From: Ga0077555 sp033764055
GTDB lineage: Bacteria > Pseudomonadota > Alphaproteobacteria > Rhizobiales > Hyphomicrobiaceae
Assembly (NCBI GenBank): GCA_033764055.1
Contig: JANRJI010000145.1
Span: forward strand, 19,165-83,164
Direction of reading: 5' to 3'
Length of the DNA stretch: 64,000 nucleotides
Part shown: positions 8,448 to 17,643 of the stretch, piece by piece
Layout of the letters: each line of letters begins with the position of its first letter
Position numbering within the stretch: the first letter of the stretch is position 1
Program-made: the position numbers and the translations under genes
Notes under the pieces: model-generated
Database searches by the model: none
Seen by the model: only the letters and a program-made list of their open reading frames with translations
Told to the model about the DNA's origin: nothing

Positions 8448-8876
8448 ATGCGCCGCGCATTCCTACCGTTGCTTGCTTCAGTCACCCTGCTGCCGCTCCA
8501 GGCCGCAGCGGAGACGCCAACGACGACTCGCATCGAGACCCGCCCCTTCTACGGTGCCACGGTCACCCTCGAGGAGGGCGTTCGTGTATTCCGCCCGCTG
8601 CCGCCGCACGGCCGCGTCATCATCAATCCGGGCGGAGCCACGCCGTTGAACCTCAACTACGAGGAGCACCGGTCCGTCTCGCACAGCTACACTCACGAGC
8701 AGGCCGCAGGGCGCCAGGCGGACGGTGATGCATCGCGCGGAACGGCGGCCTACCTGGGTGACGGACCCGAGTGGGCCGGCGGTCGTCACGGCTCGCGCTA
8801 CCACGGCCAAGTCGGGCGTGGCGTGAACGGTAGCGGACGCCCGAGCTATGGTGGCCGATCCGGCAACGTCCGCTGA
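8448..8876 (+). CDS. Small secreted protein of unknown function
   Basis: The 142-residue product opens with a good Sec signal peptide (MRRAFLPLLASVTLLPLQAAA, cleavage near residue 22). The mature part is polar, with a Gly/Arg/His-rich C-terminal third (GGRHGSRYHGQVGRG). The ATG at 8448 is chosen over an in-frame GTG at 8412 because it begins the signal sequence. An AT-rich stretch at 8360-8411, unlike the coding flanks, probably holds the promoter. No family is recognised. Confidence 0.62.
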   Translation: MRRAFLPLLASVTLLPLQAAAETPTTTRIETRPFYGATVTLEEGVRVFRPLPPHGRVIINPGGATPLNLNYEEHRSVSHSYTHEQAAGRQADGDASRGTAAYLGDGPEWAGGRHGSRYHGQVGRGVNGSGRPSYGGRSGNVR

Positions 8877-9000
8877 GCGGCGCCGGGAGCCGAAACGGGA
8901 ACGGTCGATCGACGGTTGTAAGCCGATCGGCGTTTCTCTATTGCCTCGGCAGACCCGACGGCCGTCGGGTTGCATCGAGCCGAGGCTACAGCGCGACCAG

Positions 9001-9744
9001 ATGCCCCGTTACCGGATCGACATCGAGTACGACGGGACGCCGTTCGTCGGCTGGCAGATGCAGGCCGAAGGTCGGTCCGTACAGGGCCGGCTGAGCGAGG
9101 CGATCGCGGCCTTCTGCGGCGAGACTGTGAGCGTGCGCGGAGCGGGCCGGACGGATGCCGGCGTGCACGCGCGGGGCCAGGTCGCCCACATCGATCTGAC
9201 GCGTGACTGGGAGCCCTTCAAGGTCCGCGAGGCCTTGAACTTTCACCTAAAACCAGACCCCATCGTGGTGCTCGAGGCCAGTCGTGCAGCGCCCGACTTC
9301 GACGCCCGCTTCTCCGCGACGGGGCGGCGCTACATGTACCGGATCCTGGCGCGCAAGGCGCCTCCCGCCCTCGACAAGAACCGCGTCTGGTGGGTTCCTC
9401 GGCCGCTCGACCCGGCAGCCATGGCAGAGGCTGCGGCGCAGATGCTGGGCAAGCATGACTTCACGACGTTCCGGGCGGCCGGCTGCCAGGCGGCTTCGCC
9501 TGTGAAAACGCTCGACCGGCTCGAGGTGAGCCTCATTGGTGAGGAGGTTCGCATCGAGGCGGCGGCGCGGTCGTTCCTGCATCACCAGGTCCGCTCGCTG
9601 GCGGGCAGCCTCAAGCACGTGGGCGAGGGCAAGTGGACTCCGGCCGACATGAAGGCGGCTCTCGAGGCTTGCGACCGGTCGCGCTGCGGCGCGCTGGCGC
9701 CGTCCCGTGGACTCTATCTCATGGCGGTGGACTACGCAGGCTGA
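9001..9744 (+). CDS. truA: tRNA pseudouridine(38-40) synthase
   Basis: A 247-residue TruA, which isomerises uridines 38-40 in the tRNA anticodon stem-loop. The catalytic aspartate is Asp52 in GRTDAGVHARGQ. The opening IEYDGTPFVGWQ and the late FLHHQVR motif are also typical. The open frame extends upstream to 8848 over the end of the previous gene, but family alignment places the start at MPRYRIDIEYDG, ATG 9001. In many alphaproteobacteria truA neighbours fmt and def, which are not seen here. The length is normal and no defect is visible. Confidence 0.96.
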   Translation: MPRYRIDIEYDGTPFVGWQMQAEGRSVQGRLSEAIAAFCGETVSVRGAGRTDAGVHARGQVAHIDLTRDWEPFKVREALNFHLKPDPIVVLEASRAAPDFDARFSATGRRYMYRILARKAPPALDKNRVWWVPRPLDPAAMAEAAAQMLGKHDFTTFRAAGCQAASPVKTLDRLEVSLIGEEVRIEAAARSFLHHQVRSLAGSLKHVGEGKWTPADMKAALEACDRSRCGALAPSRGLYLMAVDYAG

Positions 9745-9849
9745 CAGGTGCCGTCACCGCTCAACGCCAAGGGCTGCGGAAACGGCTCCGGCGACACACC
9801 TATCGGCCGCGCCACCGGAGACACCATCCGCTATCGCCGCCGCTACGTC

Positions 9850-10833
9850 CTACTTCCGATAAGCCTCGATCACCTCTTTGCCGGCATCGCCGGCCCGCTT
9901 CAGCCAGTCGGTCGTCAGCTGATCGCCGATCTTTTTCAAGCCGTCACGCAGGGTGTCGCTCGGCGGAACGACCTTCATGCCCTTGGCGACGAGCTGCTCG
10001 ACGTACCACTGGGCCTTCTCCTCGGCGATCTTCCAGCCGCGGGTCTCCGCCTCGGCTGCGGCCTTGAGGATGGCTTCCTGCTGCTCCTTCGGCAGGCCGT
10101 TCAACGCAGCCTTGTTGACGAAGATGACGTTCTTAGGGATCCAGCCCTGCACGTCGTACCAGTGGGTCATGGTTTCCCAGACCTTGCTGTCGTAGCCGGT
10201 CGAGCCGGAGGTCATGAAGGCGTTCACGGTGCCGGTGGCCAGCGCCTGGGGCAGCTCCGCGGCTTGAACTGTCACCGCCTGGGCACCGACCAGCTCGGCG
10301 ATGCGGGTCGTGCCGACATTGTAGGCCCGCATCTTGAGGCCCTTCATATCGTCGACGCTATTGATCTCCTTGGCCGCATAGATGCCCTGTGGACCCCACG
10401 CGACCGAGTAGAGCAGCTGCATGCCCTGCGACTCGAGCTTCCTGGCGATCGCCGGCTTCTGCGCCTGCCACAGCTTGAAGGCGTCCTTGTAGCTGGAGGC
10501 CAGGAACGGGATGGTGTCGAGGCCGTAGACAGGATCCTCATTCTCGTGGATCGAGATCAGCACCTCACCGATCTGAGCCTGCCCCGTCGCCACGGCACGC
10601 TTGATCTCCGGCGCCTTGAACAGCGAGGCGCCGGCATGCACCGTGATCTCGAGCTTGCCATCCGTCGCCTTCTTCACCTGGTCGACGAACCATACCAGGT
10701 TCTCCGAATGGTAGTTGTTGGCGGGATACGCCGCCGGAAGGTTCCACTTCGTCTGAGCGACCGATGGCTCGACGTGCACTGTGGCGGCAAGCGCACCAAC
10801 GAGCCAGCCGATCAAGATTGTCGTGAAGCGCAT
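9850..10833 (-). CDS. TRAP transporter solute-binding protein (DctP family)
   Basis: A periplasmic substrate-binding protein of 327 residues with an N-terminal signal peptide (residues 1-26, ending VEPSVAQ) and the DctP-family fold: KWNLPAAYPANNYHSENL at the N-terminus and the conserved KGLKMRAYN block near residue 165. It is the last gene of a minus-strand set, dctQ-dctM-dctP, 18 bp behind dctM. This order differs from the textbook dctPQM. Ligands of this family are usually carboxylates or related organic anions; the specific ligand cannot be read. Confidence 0.9.
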   Translation of the reverse strand: MRFTTILIGWLVGALAATVHVEPSVAQTKWNLPAAYPANNYHSENLVWFVDQVKKATDGKLEITVHAGASLFKAPEIKRAVATGQAQIGEVLISIHENEDPVYGLDTIPFLASSYKDAFKLWQAQKPAIARKLESQGMQLLYSVAWGPQGIYAAKEINSVDDMKGLKMRAYNVGTTRIAELVGAQAVTVQAAELPQALATGTVNAFMTSGSTGYDSKVWETMTHWYDVQGWIPKNVIFVNKAALNGLPKEQQEAILKAAAEAETRGWKIAEEKAQWYVEQLVAKGMKVVPPSDTLRDGLKKIGDQLTTDWLKRAGDAGKEVIEAYRK

Positions 10834-10851
10834 TTTCCCCCTCCTACATCC

Positions 10852-12159
10852 TCAACCAGGAAAAACCAGTTGCGGCAGAACCATCACGATCTGAGGAAAT
10901 ACCGTGATGATGGCGACTGCTGCAACAAGAAGGAAGAAGAACGGCAGGGCCGCCCATGCGACAGTGTTGCTGTCGTGGCCACTCATCGTCTGGAGAACGA
11001 AGAGATTGAAGCCGACCGGTGGTGAAACCTCGGCCATCTCTACGATCAGCACGAGGAAAATTCCGAACCATACGAGGTCGAACCCTGCCTTCTGGATCAT
11101 CGGCAGCACGACCACCGTCGTTAGCACGATCATCGAGATGCCGTCCAGGGCGGCGCCCAGGATGATGTACATCACGGTCAGCGCTGCAATCAGCATGAAC
11201 GGCGACAGCTTCAGGCCGTCGACGTAGCTCGCCAGCGCGGATGGAATGCCCGTGTAGCCCATCGACGTCGACATGAACGACGCGCCGGCCAGGATCAGCA
11301 TGATCATGCCGGTCAGCCGGGTGGTGCCCATGACGCTGTCCCAGAAGGCCTTGAACGTCAGGGAGCTCGACCACCAGGCGATGGCCAGCGAGCCGAGCAC
11401 GCCCCAAGCTGCACATTCGGTTGCCGTCGCCCAGCCGGTGAGCAGGACCGCGAACACCAGGATGATCAGCAGCATGCAGGGGATCAGATTGACCGATTCC
11501 CGCAGCTTCTCGCGGAGCGGCATGCGGGGCTCCATCGGCGGCATCTTGTCGGGATTGAGCATCGCCCAGACCGCGATGTAGCCCGAGTAGAGCACCATGA
11601 CGAGAAGGCCCGGCAGAAAGCCGGCGAGGAACACCTGCAGGATCGAGACCTCGGCCGCCACCGCGTAGACGACCATGGTGATCGACGGCGGGATCAGGAT
11701 GCCGAGCGTGCCAGCGCCGGCGAGCGAGCCCAGTGAGAGCATCTCGGGGTAGCCGCGCCTCTTGAGCTCCGGCAGGGCGATCTTCGCGATCGTCGCGCAG
11801 GTCGCCGCGGAGGAGCCCGAAACCGAGCCGAAAATGCCGCAGCCGAGCACGTTCACATGCAGGAGACGGCCAGGAACCCGGCGCAGCCAAGGTGCGAGGC
11901 CACGGAACATCTCATCGGAGAGTTTCGTGCGGAACAGGATCTCTCCCATCCAGATGAAAAGCGGCAGCGCAGCCAGCTCCCACGAGGCCGCGTTGCCCCA
12001 GATCTTGGTGGCGAGGACAGAGCCTGCCGGGATCGAGCCCGGCGCGAACTGCATGCCGATCCAGCCGCAGGTCAGGAGCGCGATGGCGATCCAGACACCG
12101 GAGCCCAGGAGGACCACGAGGACGACGCTGATCAGCAGCGATATGGAGACGAGATCCAT
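10852..12159 (-). CDS. TRAP transporter large permease (DctM family)
   Basis: An inner-membrane protein of 435 residues with about 12 hydrophobic segments, the large subunit that catalyses Na+-coupled uptake with the DctQ subunit. Family hallmarks are visible: FRGLAPWLRRVPGRLLHVNVL, GSLAGAGTLGILIPPS near residue 140, and the late GFDLVWFGI-PPVGFNLF region. It starts 10 bp after dctQ and ends 18 bp before dctP, so the three genes form one operon. Confidence 0.95.
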   Translation of the reverse strand: MDLVSISLLISVVLVVLLGSGVWIAIALLTCGWIGMQFAPGSIPAGSVLATKIWGNAASWELAALPLFIWMGEILFRTKLSDEMFRGLAPWLRRVPGRLLHVNVLGCGIFGSVSGSSAATCATIAKIALPELKRRGYPEMLSLGSLAGAGTLGILIPPSITMVVYAVAAEVSILQVFLAGFLPGLLVMVLYSGYIAVWAMLNPDKMPPMEPRMPLREKLRESVNLIPCMLLIILVFAVLLTGWATATECAAWGVLGSLAIAWWSSSLTFKAFWDSVMGTTRLTGMIMLILAGASFMSTSMGYTGIPSALASYVDGLKLSPFMLIAALTVMYIILGAALDGISMIVLTTVVVLPMIQKAGFDLVWFGIFLVLIVEMAEVSPPVGFNLFVLQTMSGHDSNTVAWAALPFFFLLVAAVAIITVFPQIVMVLPQLVFPG

Positions 12160-12169
12160 GATGCAGTCC

Positions 12170-12715
12170 TCACACCCCGCTCTGAGCTGCGCGCTCGACC
12201 AGCTCCTCGGCCGTCTTGGGCGCCTCTTTCAGATAGCGGGGATTGTTGCCGGCCAGGACGTGCACGAGCTCGTCGACGATGGCGATGAAGAGAATGACCA
12301 GTCCGATCGTGAAGCCGAGTTGCGGGAACCAGAGCGGCACGACCAGCACGCCGGTCGACATGTCGTTGATGAGCCACGACGTGTAGGTCATCACCACGAC
12401 CTGCCACGCAAAGTAGCCGATGAAAATGCCTGCCATGACGAGGGAAAAGAGCTCCGAGAGCCATTTTGCGCGCCCGGTCAGCCTGTCAGTCAGCAGGCCA
12501 ACCCGGATCATCTCGCCCGACTTGAAGGTGTGAGCGAGCCCAAGGAAGGCCATGGCCGCCATGCACCAGGCCGTGATGTCGTCACCGGACTTCACGTTGA
12601 GCCCGATCTCGCGCCCGATCGACAGCGCCATCATGAGGCAGAGGATTGCTATCAGGAAAACACCGGCCAGGTAGCCGGCTCCCAGATAGAGGCCGTCGAG
12701 AAGCTTGCGGAGCAT
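12170..12715 (-). CDS. TRAP transporter small permease (DctQ family)
   Basis: A 181-residue membrane protein with four hydrophobic segments and the DctQ-family LGLAHTFKSGEMIRVGLL block, in which the usual R-x-G-G-H-I-x-V pattern is loosened. It is the first gene of the TRAP operon and is followed after 10 bp by the large permease. DctQ is needed for membrane assembly and coupling of the transporter. Confidence 0.9.
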   Translation of the reverse strand: MLRKLLDGLYLGAGYLAGVFLIAILCLMMALSIGREIGLNVKSGDDITAWCMAAMAFLGLAHTFKSGEMIRVGLLTDRLTGRAKWLSELFSLVMAGIFIGYFAWQVVVMTYTSWLINDMSTGVLVVPLWFPQLGFTIGLVILFIAIVDELVHVLAGNNPRYLKEAPKTAEELVERAAQSGV

Positions 12716-13087
12716 CGTTGCGACCGTTCCCTCGCGGATTATCGTCCTGACCGACCGGTCCTATGGCCCGGCCGATCGTCCAGGGTGCCATGAAAGCCGC
12801 AATGCCCTAAGTTTCGATTAAATCCAGGGCTCGAATGCAACCGCCCCCGCCATCTTTGCGCCCGCGGGCGAAATGGTCTCGAAACGAGCACCCGGCGGAT
12901 CGGCCAAAGCCCGGACGAGAAGGTCCGAAAACATTCGAGCCCCCATACGCAACAGAGCTTTGTGGGAACCGCCAACGCCGCCCTTGCCGAGGTCACGTCG
13001 AGGCCCGCACTCCCGCCCATGCCGCAGCGGAGGCCAGTCACGGGAGTGCAGGTGATCCGGCACGCTCTGGCGCCGTGGGTTGCCGGG
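12716..13087. other. Intergenic region upstream of the dctQMP operon
   Basis: These 372 bp hold no convincing gene: the open frames crossing them have no ribosome site or family-like composition. The region must contain the promoter of the dctQMP operon and the 3' flank of the esterase gene. On the minus strand it carries GTTGCGTATGGGG (12941-12953), which recurs exactly in the leader region of the second TRAP cluster. Confidence 0.5.
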
Positions 13088-14224
13088 CTAGTTCAGCGGC
13101 TGGCCCGTCGCGCCGCGCGCGCCCGAGCGGGCACTGCGATCCTTGGCCGTGGCGTTGAAGGCGGGCTTGTTCGATCCCGCGGCGGTGCCGTCGCCCTTCA
13201 TGAGGCCGTGCTCGGTCATCCACCCCTGAATCTTGGCGGCGACGACGTCGGAGTTGGTGTCCATCATGGGCATGTGGGTGTTACCTTTGATCCCCAGCGC
13301 CGGCAACTCCATCCAGGTCGACGAGATGCCCTTGGAGGCCAACGCCTCATGGTACGGCCGAACCCCTTTCACGTGATCGATCCACACTGGGTTGGTATCG
13401 ATGAAGTCGCCCCAGACGAACACATGCGGCGTGCCAGCGAGGCGGCTCACCTCGGGGTGATCGGGCGTCGGCGCGAACGCGGGCTCGACCGCCACGACGC
13501 CCTTCACCTTGTCCGGAGCTGCCAGCGCCGCGCGGAGCGCGAAGAGCCCCGCCTGACCGTGGGCCATGATGACGCATGGGCAGACGCGCTGCACGAGCTG
13601 GTTGTAGGCCGACTGTGTGGCATCGCCGGTGACCGCCCAGCGCGGGGCCATCTGCATCTGCACGGTGTCGAACGCATTCAGCGGGAACTTCACGCCTGGG
13701 TTCGCGGTCCGCTCGCCCGGATTGGTCCGATAGGACTCGGGCGGCCCGATGCGGAAGATCTCCCAGCTGTCCTTCTTGTCTCGAAAGATCGGATCGCTCT
13801 TGTAGATCTCGGGCCGCGAGAACGTGGCGCGGCCACGCTCGACGGCGTCGGAAACGTAGACCGAGTGTCCTTGCTTCAGGAAGAACTGCATCCAGCCCGG
13901 GTTGCCGTCGGGCTTCGTCTCCCACGAGGCGCCGGTAATGCCTCCGGTGTGCCACATCAGCAGCGGGTGCTTCGCGGCCGGCCGGGCGAGGCGTACGAAC
14001 TGGGCGTACATCTGGCCGGTGTGGTAGTCCCCGTTGGGGTTGACCTCGATGGGATCCCCGCCGGGCACGTTGATCGACTGCTTCGGCAATCCAGAAAGGG
14101 TCACGGTCCGACCACCGACGTAGAGCGAGCCGATCTCCTCGACTTCGTAGGCCTCTGCGGCACCGCACGCGACTGCCATCAATACGGCGGAAGCGAGGCT
14201 GAGAGCGGAAAGGCGAATTGGCAT
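13088..14224 (-). CDS. Secreted alpha/beta-hydrolase, esterase-713-like, with serine nucleophile replaced by glycine
   Basis: The 378-residue product has a signal peptide (residues 1-24). Its body resembles the esterase-713 group of bacterial alpha/beta-hydrolases: MWHTGGITGASWETKPDG, then GHSVYVSDAVERGRA. The nucleophile elbow, normally His-Ser-Gln-Gly-Gly, reads His-Gly-Gln-Ala-Gly (codon GGT at 13558-13556), so the catalytic serine appears absent. The late GNTHMPMMDTNS probably supplies the usual histidine. GAGGAA before ATG 14224 fixes the start; the frame runs 14 codons further upstream without a better site. It faces the TRAP operon on the same strand and could process or bind a related substrate. 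Confidence 0.8.
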   Translation of the reverse strand: MPIRLSALSLASAVLMAVACGAAEAYEVEEIGSLYVGGRTVTLSGLPKQSINVPGGDPIEVNPNGDYHTGQMYAQFVRLARPAAKHPLLMWHTGGITGASWETKPDGNPGWMQFFLKQGHSVYVSDAVERGRATFSRPEIYKSDPIFRDKKDSWEIFRIGPPESYRTNPGERTANPGVKFPLNAFDTVQMQMAPRWAVTGDATQSAYNQLVQRVCPCVIMAHGQAGLFALRAALAAPDKVKGVVAVEPAFAPTPDHPEVSRLAGTPHVFVWGDFIDTNPVWIDHVKGVRPYHEALASKGISSTWMELPALGIKGNTHMPMMDTNSDVVAAKIQGWMTEHGLMKGDGTAAGSNKPAFNATAKDRSARSGARGATGQPLN

Positions 14225-14326
14225 TGAAAATTCCTCGATGGGATGCCGTTGGCTGGGCTCTGGCAAGCTACCCTCGGCTTGGTGACCAAATGCTTAAGGC
14301 GGGAATTCCCCGGTGCGGCCCGGCCG

Positions 14327-15910
14327 TCATTCGAGTGCACGAGCGGCCGAAGGCGCCGGCGTCGCCGCCGAGATCCCGATTCCCGCGCCCAGAGCGCCAC
14401 GGCTCGTGAGACGGCCGTGCCCCAGCACGACCGCTGCCATCAGCACCGGCAACGGCCACAAATGCGATCCGAGCAAGGCCAGAACCGCGGCGATCGCCCA
14501 CAGGATCGCCAGGAGATGCTCGAGCAGTCCGATCAGCTTCGACTGGGCGTGTCGACGCAGCATGCCGCGCCGGTTGCCCGGCATCGGGTGCCAGAGATTG
14601 AGGAGTGCCGTCGAGGCACTGGCGCCGGCAGCGAATAAAAGCGCAGCGAGCGCCGTCAGCGGCGAGGCCAGCGCGAGGCCCCCGACGGGCACGGCCGCGA
14701 CCAGGAGCACCGGGACGGCAATGGCAGAGAGCTTGGCCCAGTCGACTGCGGCCGGTCGCACGGGCGCTGCAGCGATCAGCTCGGGCGCATCCTCGCCAGA
14801 CACCGCAATCCAGGCGAGCGAAGCGGCGACCTGAGCCGCGATCACGACGATGGCCGGCGTCAGGGCGAGAGCGATCGGCAGAGAGCCGGACCGCACCAGA
14901 ACCACCGCGAGCGGGATGGTGTAGACGATCTGCAGGCCGAGCTGCGCGAACAGGCTCGGATCGCGCACGAGCAGGCGCCATTCCTTGCGACGCAATGCGC
15001 GAGAGGGACCAGACCTGAAGCGCATCGGCCGCGTTGGCCGTCCGGCGGTCCCCGCGGACGGCGCGCCCGCTGCCTCGAGACATGCCCGGGCAAAGCTGCC
15101 GCCTAGTCGCCAGGCCGCAAATGCGAACATCGCCGCTCCGGCGAGGAGCAGCGCGGCCATGGCCCACGGCTCGGCGAGCATGGCGTCGACCGGCAGCCAC
15201 AGGATGCGACCGACGATGCCCGCCTCGCGGATGGCCGCCGGCTCCAGGGCCGCGGCAATCGAAGCACGCAACTGATCGGGCAGCATGGCGACGACCTGCG
15301 CCGCGAGCACGATCGCGCCACCGATGAACGCGCCGCCGAGATGGGCGTAAAGGCGCGCACGGCGCGGCCCGAACAGGCGAAAGAGCGCGACGGTCACGGC
15401 GAGCGCCAGTGCCGTAGCGACCAGCGCCAGCCCGAGCAGCGTGGGATACGCAGCCAGCCACTGCACCCCGTAGCGGATGGCGCCGACGTTGGCGACGGGC
15501 AGTGCCAGCATGGCGACCGAGCCCAGCGACGAAAGCGCAATCGCCGTCGCCTTCGCGGCCAGAATGCGGCGTGGACTCTGTGGCGAGCCGTAGAGCAGAT
15601 CGAGATCACCTCGATCGTAGAGAGTCCTGGTAGCGGCGAAGAGCCCCTGAGCCGCCATCCAGCTGACGACGGTGCCGAGGAGAACAGCCAGAGCGAGGCG
15701 GGCCTCCGGCGTCGATTGCGGTCCGGCGATCACGTGGGCGATGCGGGGCACGGTCGGCCAGGCCAGGGCATGCAATCCGACGACGCCAAGGAGCCCCAGG
15801 CCCAGTGAGCGTGCTGGAGTCATGCCACCGAGCATGTCGACGAAGCGGCGCCAGTTGAGCCGCAGGTCGTGCGCGACGAGCCACAGGAAAGTGCCCGGCT
15901 TCAGTCTCAT
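14327..15910 (-). CDS. ABC exporter permease subunit
   Basis: A 527-residue integral membrane protein with about 12 hydrophobic segments. It contains the YDRGDLDLLYGSPQSPRRIL motif typical of large permeases paired with CcmA/NatA-like ATPases. Its ATG overlaps the stop codon of the ATPase gene (ATGA), giving tight translational coupling. A central polar loop (about residues 290-330) separates two six-helix halves. Substrate unknown; homologous pairs are annotated as export or multidrug systems. Confidence 0.85.
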   Translation of the reverse strand: MRLKPGTFLWLVAHDLRLNWRRFVDMLGGMTPARSLGLGLLGVVGLHALAWPTVPRIAHVIAGPQSTPEARLALAVLLGTVVSWMAAQGLFAATRTLYDRGDLDLLYGSPQSPRRILAAKATAIALSSLGSVAMLALPVANVGAIRYGVQWLAAYPTLLGLALVATALALAVTVALFRLFGPRRARLYAHLGGAFIGGAIVLAAQVVAMLPDQLRASIAAALEPAAIREAGIVGRILWLPVDAMLAEPWAMAALLLAGAAMFAFAAWRLGGSFARACLEAAGAPSAGTAGRPTRPMRFRSGPSRALRRKEWRLLVRDPSLFAQLGLQIVYTIPLAVVLVRSGSLPIALALTPAIVVIAAQVAASLAWIAVSGEDAPELIAAAPVRPAAVDWAKLSAIAVPVLLVAAVPVGGLALASPLTALAALLFAAGASASTALLNLWHPMPGNRRGMLRRHAQSKLIGLLEHLLAILWAIAAVLALLGSHLWPLPVLMAAVVLGHGRLTSRGALGAGIGISAATPAPSAARALE

Positions 15911-16689
15911 GCCGCCTCGGCCTCCGGCCGGGTCAGCGAGAGGAACACATCCTCCAGTGTCGAATGATCGCGGCCGGCCGCGGCCTTGAGCTCCGTGAAG
16001 GTGCCCTCGGCGACGAGACGGCCGCCCGCAACGATGCCGATGCGGTCGGCCAGGCGCTCGGCGACCTCGAGGATGTGGGTCGTGAGGACGATGGTCGCAC
16101 CGGCCCCGACGCGGGCCTGCAACAGGTCCTTGACCTGCCGGGCGATGCCCGCGTCGATCCCGGTCAGCGGCTCGTCGAGCATGATCAGGCTCGGGTCGTG
16201 GATCAGCGCGCCGGCCAGTGCCACCTTCTGCTTCATGCCTCGCGAGAAGCCCTCGCACCGGGCGTGGGCGTGGGGGACGAGGTCGAGCACCTCGATCAGC
16301 TCCCCGGCACGACGCTCGGCAACCCGGGCGTCGATGTCCCAGAGGCCGGCCACGAACTCGAGGTACTCGAGGGGCGTGAGCTTGTCGTAGAGCATCGGCT
16401 CGTCGGGAAGCCACGCCGTCACGCGCCGCGCGGCGATCGGATCGGCGAGCGCGTCGATGCCGAAGATCGAGATCGAGCCCCGGTCTGGCCTCAGGAGCCC
16501 CGCGATCATCCGCAAAGTGGTCGTCTTGCCGGCACCGTTCGGACCAAGCAATGCGTAGAGCTCACCGCGTGGCAGAATCAGGTCGATGCCGGCTACCGCC
16601 TGCTTCGCACCGAACGATTTGGCGACATCCGATAGCAAGAGGCCTGGCACAGAGCCTGGAGCCGCGGCGGGCGCGAGAGCAGAGGACAT
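15907..16689 (-). CDS. ABC transporter ATP-binding protein
   Basis: The 260-residue nucleotide-binding subunit has Walker A GPNGAGKTT (residues 49-57), a Q-loop region replaced by TAWLPDEPMLYDKLT, a signature FSRGMKQK (a variant of LSGGQ common in the CcmA/NatA group), Walker B LIMLDEPLTGID and an H-loop TTHILE. It is coupled to the downstream permease by an ATGA overlap. The hydrophobic, Ala/Pro-rich first 15 residues are unlikely to be a signal peptide. Confidence 0.95.
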   Translation of the reverse strand: MSSALAPAAAPGSVPGLLLSDVAKSFGAKQAVAGIDLILPRGELYALLGPNGAGKTTTLRMIAGLLRPDRGSISIFGIDALADPIAARRVTAWLPDEPMLYDKLTPLEYLEFVAGLWDIDARVAERRAGELIEVLDLVPHAHARCEGFSRGMKQKVALAGALIHDPSLIMLDEPLTGIDAGIARQVKDLLQARVGAGATIVLTTHILEVAERLADRIGIVAGGRLVAEGTFTELKAAAGRDHSTLEDVFLSLTRPEAEAA

Positions 16690-16811
16690 GCGGGGGCCTG
16701 TCGCTGGACTGTTGGGCTCGCGGGCCCATCAGCCAGGCACGCCCCACGAGGATAGTCGCACCGGCGTTTCGCCCAGGTTAAGGCGCCCGGACGCGCCCGC
16801 AGCGGCCTCGC

Positions 16812-17603
16812 CTACTCCTTCGCCTTCTTGATCGCGCTCGCGAGCCCACGGTCTCGAGCAGCCTTGAACGCCTCCGTGACGTGGCTGAGCTGGTGAGTGT
16901 CGAAGTGGGCGTGCAGAGCCGTCCGCAGGCCCTGCGCGTCGAGCGTGCGATTGATCGAGCGCTTGACCAGCTTCAACGCGAACGGCTCGGCCTTGGCGAT
17001 ATGCCGGGCCATGGCCATCGTCTCCGCCGCAAGGTCGGCACGGGGCACCACCCTGTTGACCATGCCGATGCGGTGAGCCTCGGCGGCCGTCATGCGCCCG
17101 CCCATGAACAGCATCTCCTTGGCCTTGCGGGCACCCATCACCCAGGGATGGATGAGCACCTCGACCGCGGCGGCGCCGAGGGTATGGCAGACGGGGTCCG
17201 AGAAGAACGCGTCGTCGGCGGCGACGATCAGATCGCACATGTTGGCCACCATGAAGCCGCCGGCGATGCAGGCACCCTGCACCGAGGCGATGGTCGGCTT
17301 CGGGCAATCCCAGATGCGAAGCGCGTACTCCAGATAGTAGAGCTCCTCATAGGCCCAGCGCTGCTCGACCGTGAAGCCGGCGCGCTTGGCCGCACCCTGC
17401 TTCAGGTCGTGGCCGGCTGAGAAATGCTCGCCCTTTCCATCGAAAACGAGAACGCGGACGTCCGGATCGGCCGTAGCCTTGCGGACGGCGTCGTCGAGCT
17501 CGTCGAGCAGTTCCTGGCTCTCGGCGTTGCGCATCTCGGGCCGATTGTGGGACAGGCGTGCGATGCCGCCGTCCACGGCGTAGGCGATCTGGGTGTAGGT
17601 CAT
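16812..17603 (-). CDS. Enoyl-CoA hydratase/isomerase (crotonase) family protein
   Basis: A 263-residue crotonase-fold protein acting on acyl-CoA thioesters. The oxyanion-hole motifs HFSAGHDL and GACIAGGFMVANMCD are clear. The usual PE-x-x-x-G segment carrying a catalytic glutamate reads DPVCHTLGAAAVEV, so one canonical glutamate is missing and hydratase activity is not assured; members like this can be hydrolases, isomerases or decarboxylases. The start is ATG 17603 (MTYTQIAYAV); the longer frame adds a non-family leader. It is on the same strand as, and just downstream of, the YihY gene. Confidence 0.9.
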   Translation of the reverse strand: MTYTQIAYAVDGGIARLSHNRPEMRNAESQELLDELDDAVRKATADPDVRVLVFDGKGEHFSAGHDLKQGAAKRAGFTVEQRWAYEELYYLEYALRIWDCPKPTIASVQGACIAGGFMVANMCDLIVAADDAFFSDPVCHTLGAAAVEVLIHPWVMGARKAKEMLFMGGRMTAAEAHRIGMVNRVVPRADLAAETMAMARHIAKAEPFALKLVKRSINRTLDAQGLRTALHAHFDTHQLSHVTEAFKAARDRGLASAIKKAKE

Positions 17604-17643
17604 GGCGAGCCTCGTGCTGGCGGTTGCGCGGAAGGCACGATGG

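Noticed and set aside
9748..11025. 425-codon plus-strand frame over dctP and dctM
   Set aside because: Antisense shadow; the minus-strand TRAP genes have signal peptide, operon spacing and family motifs.
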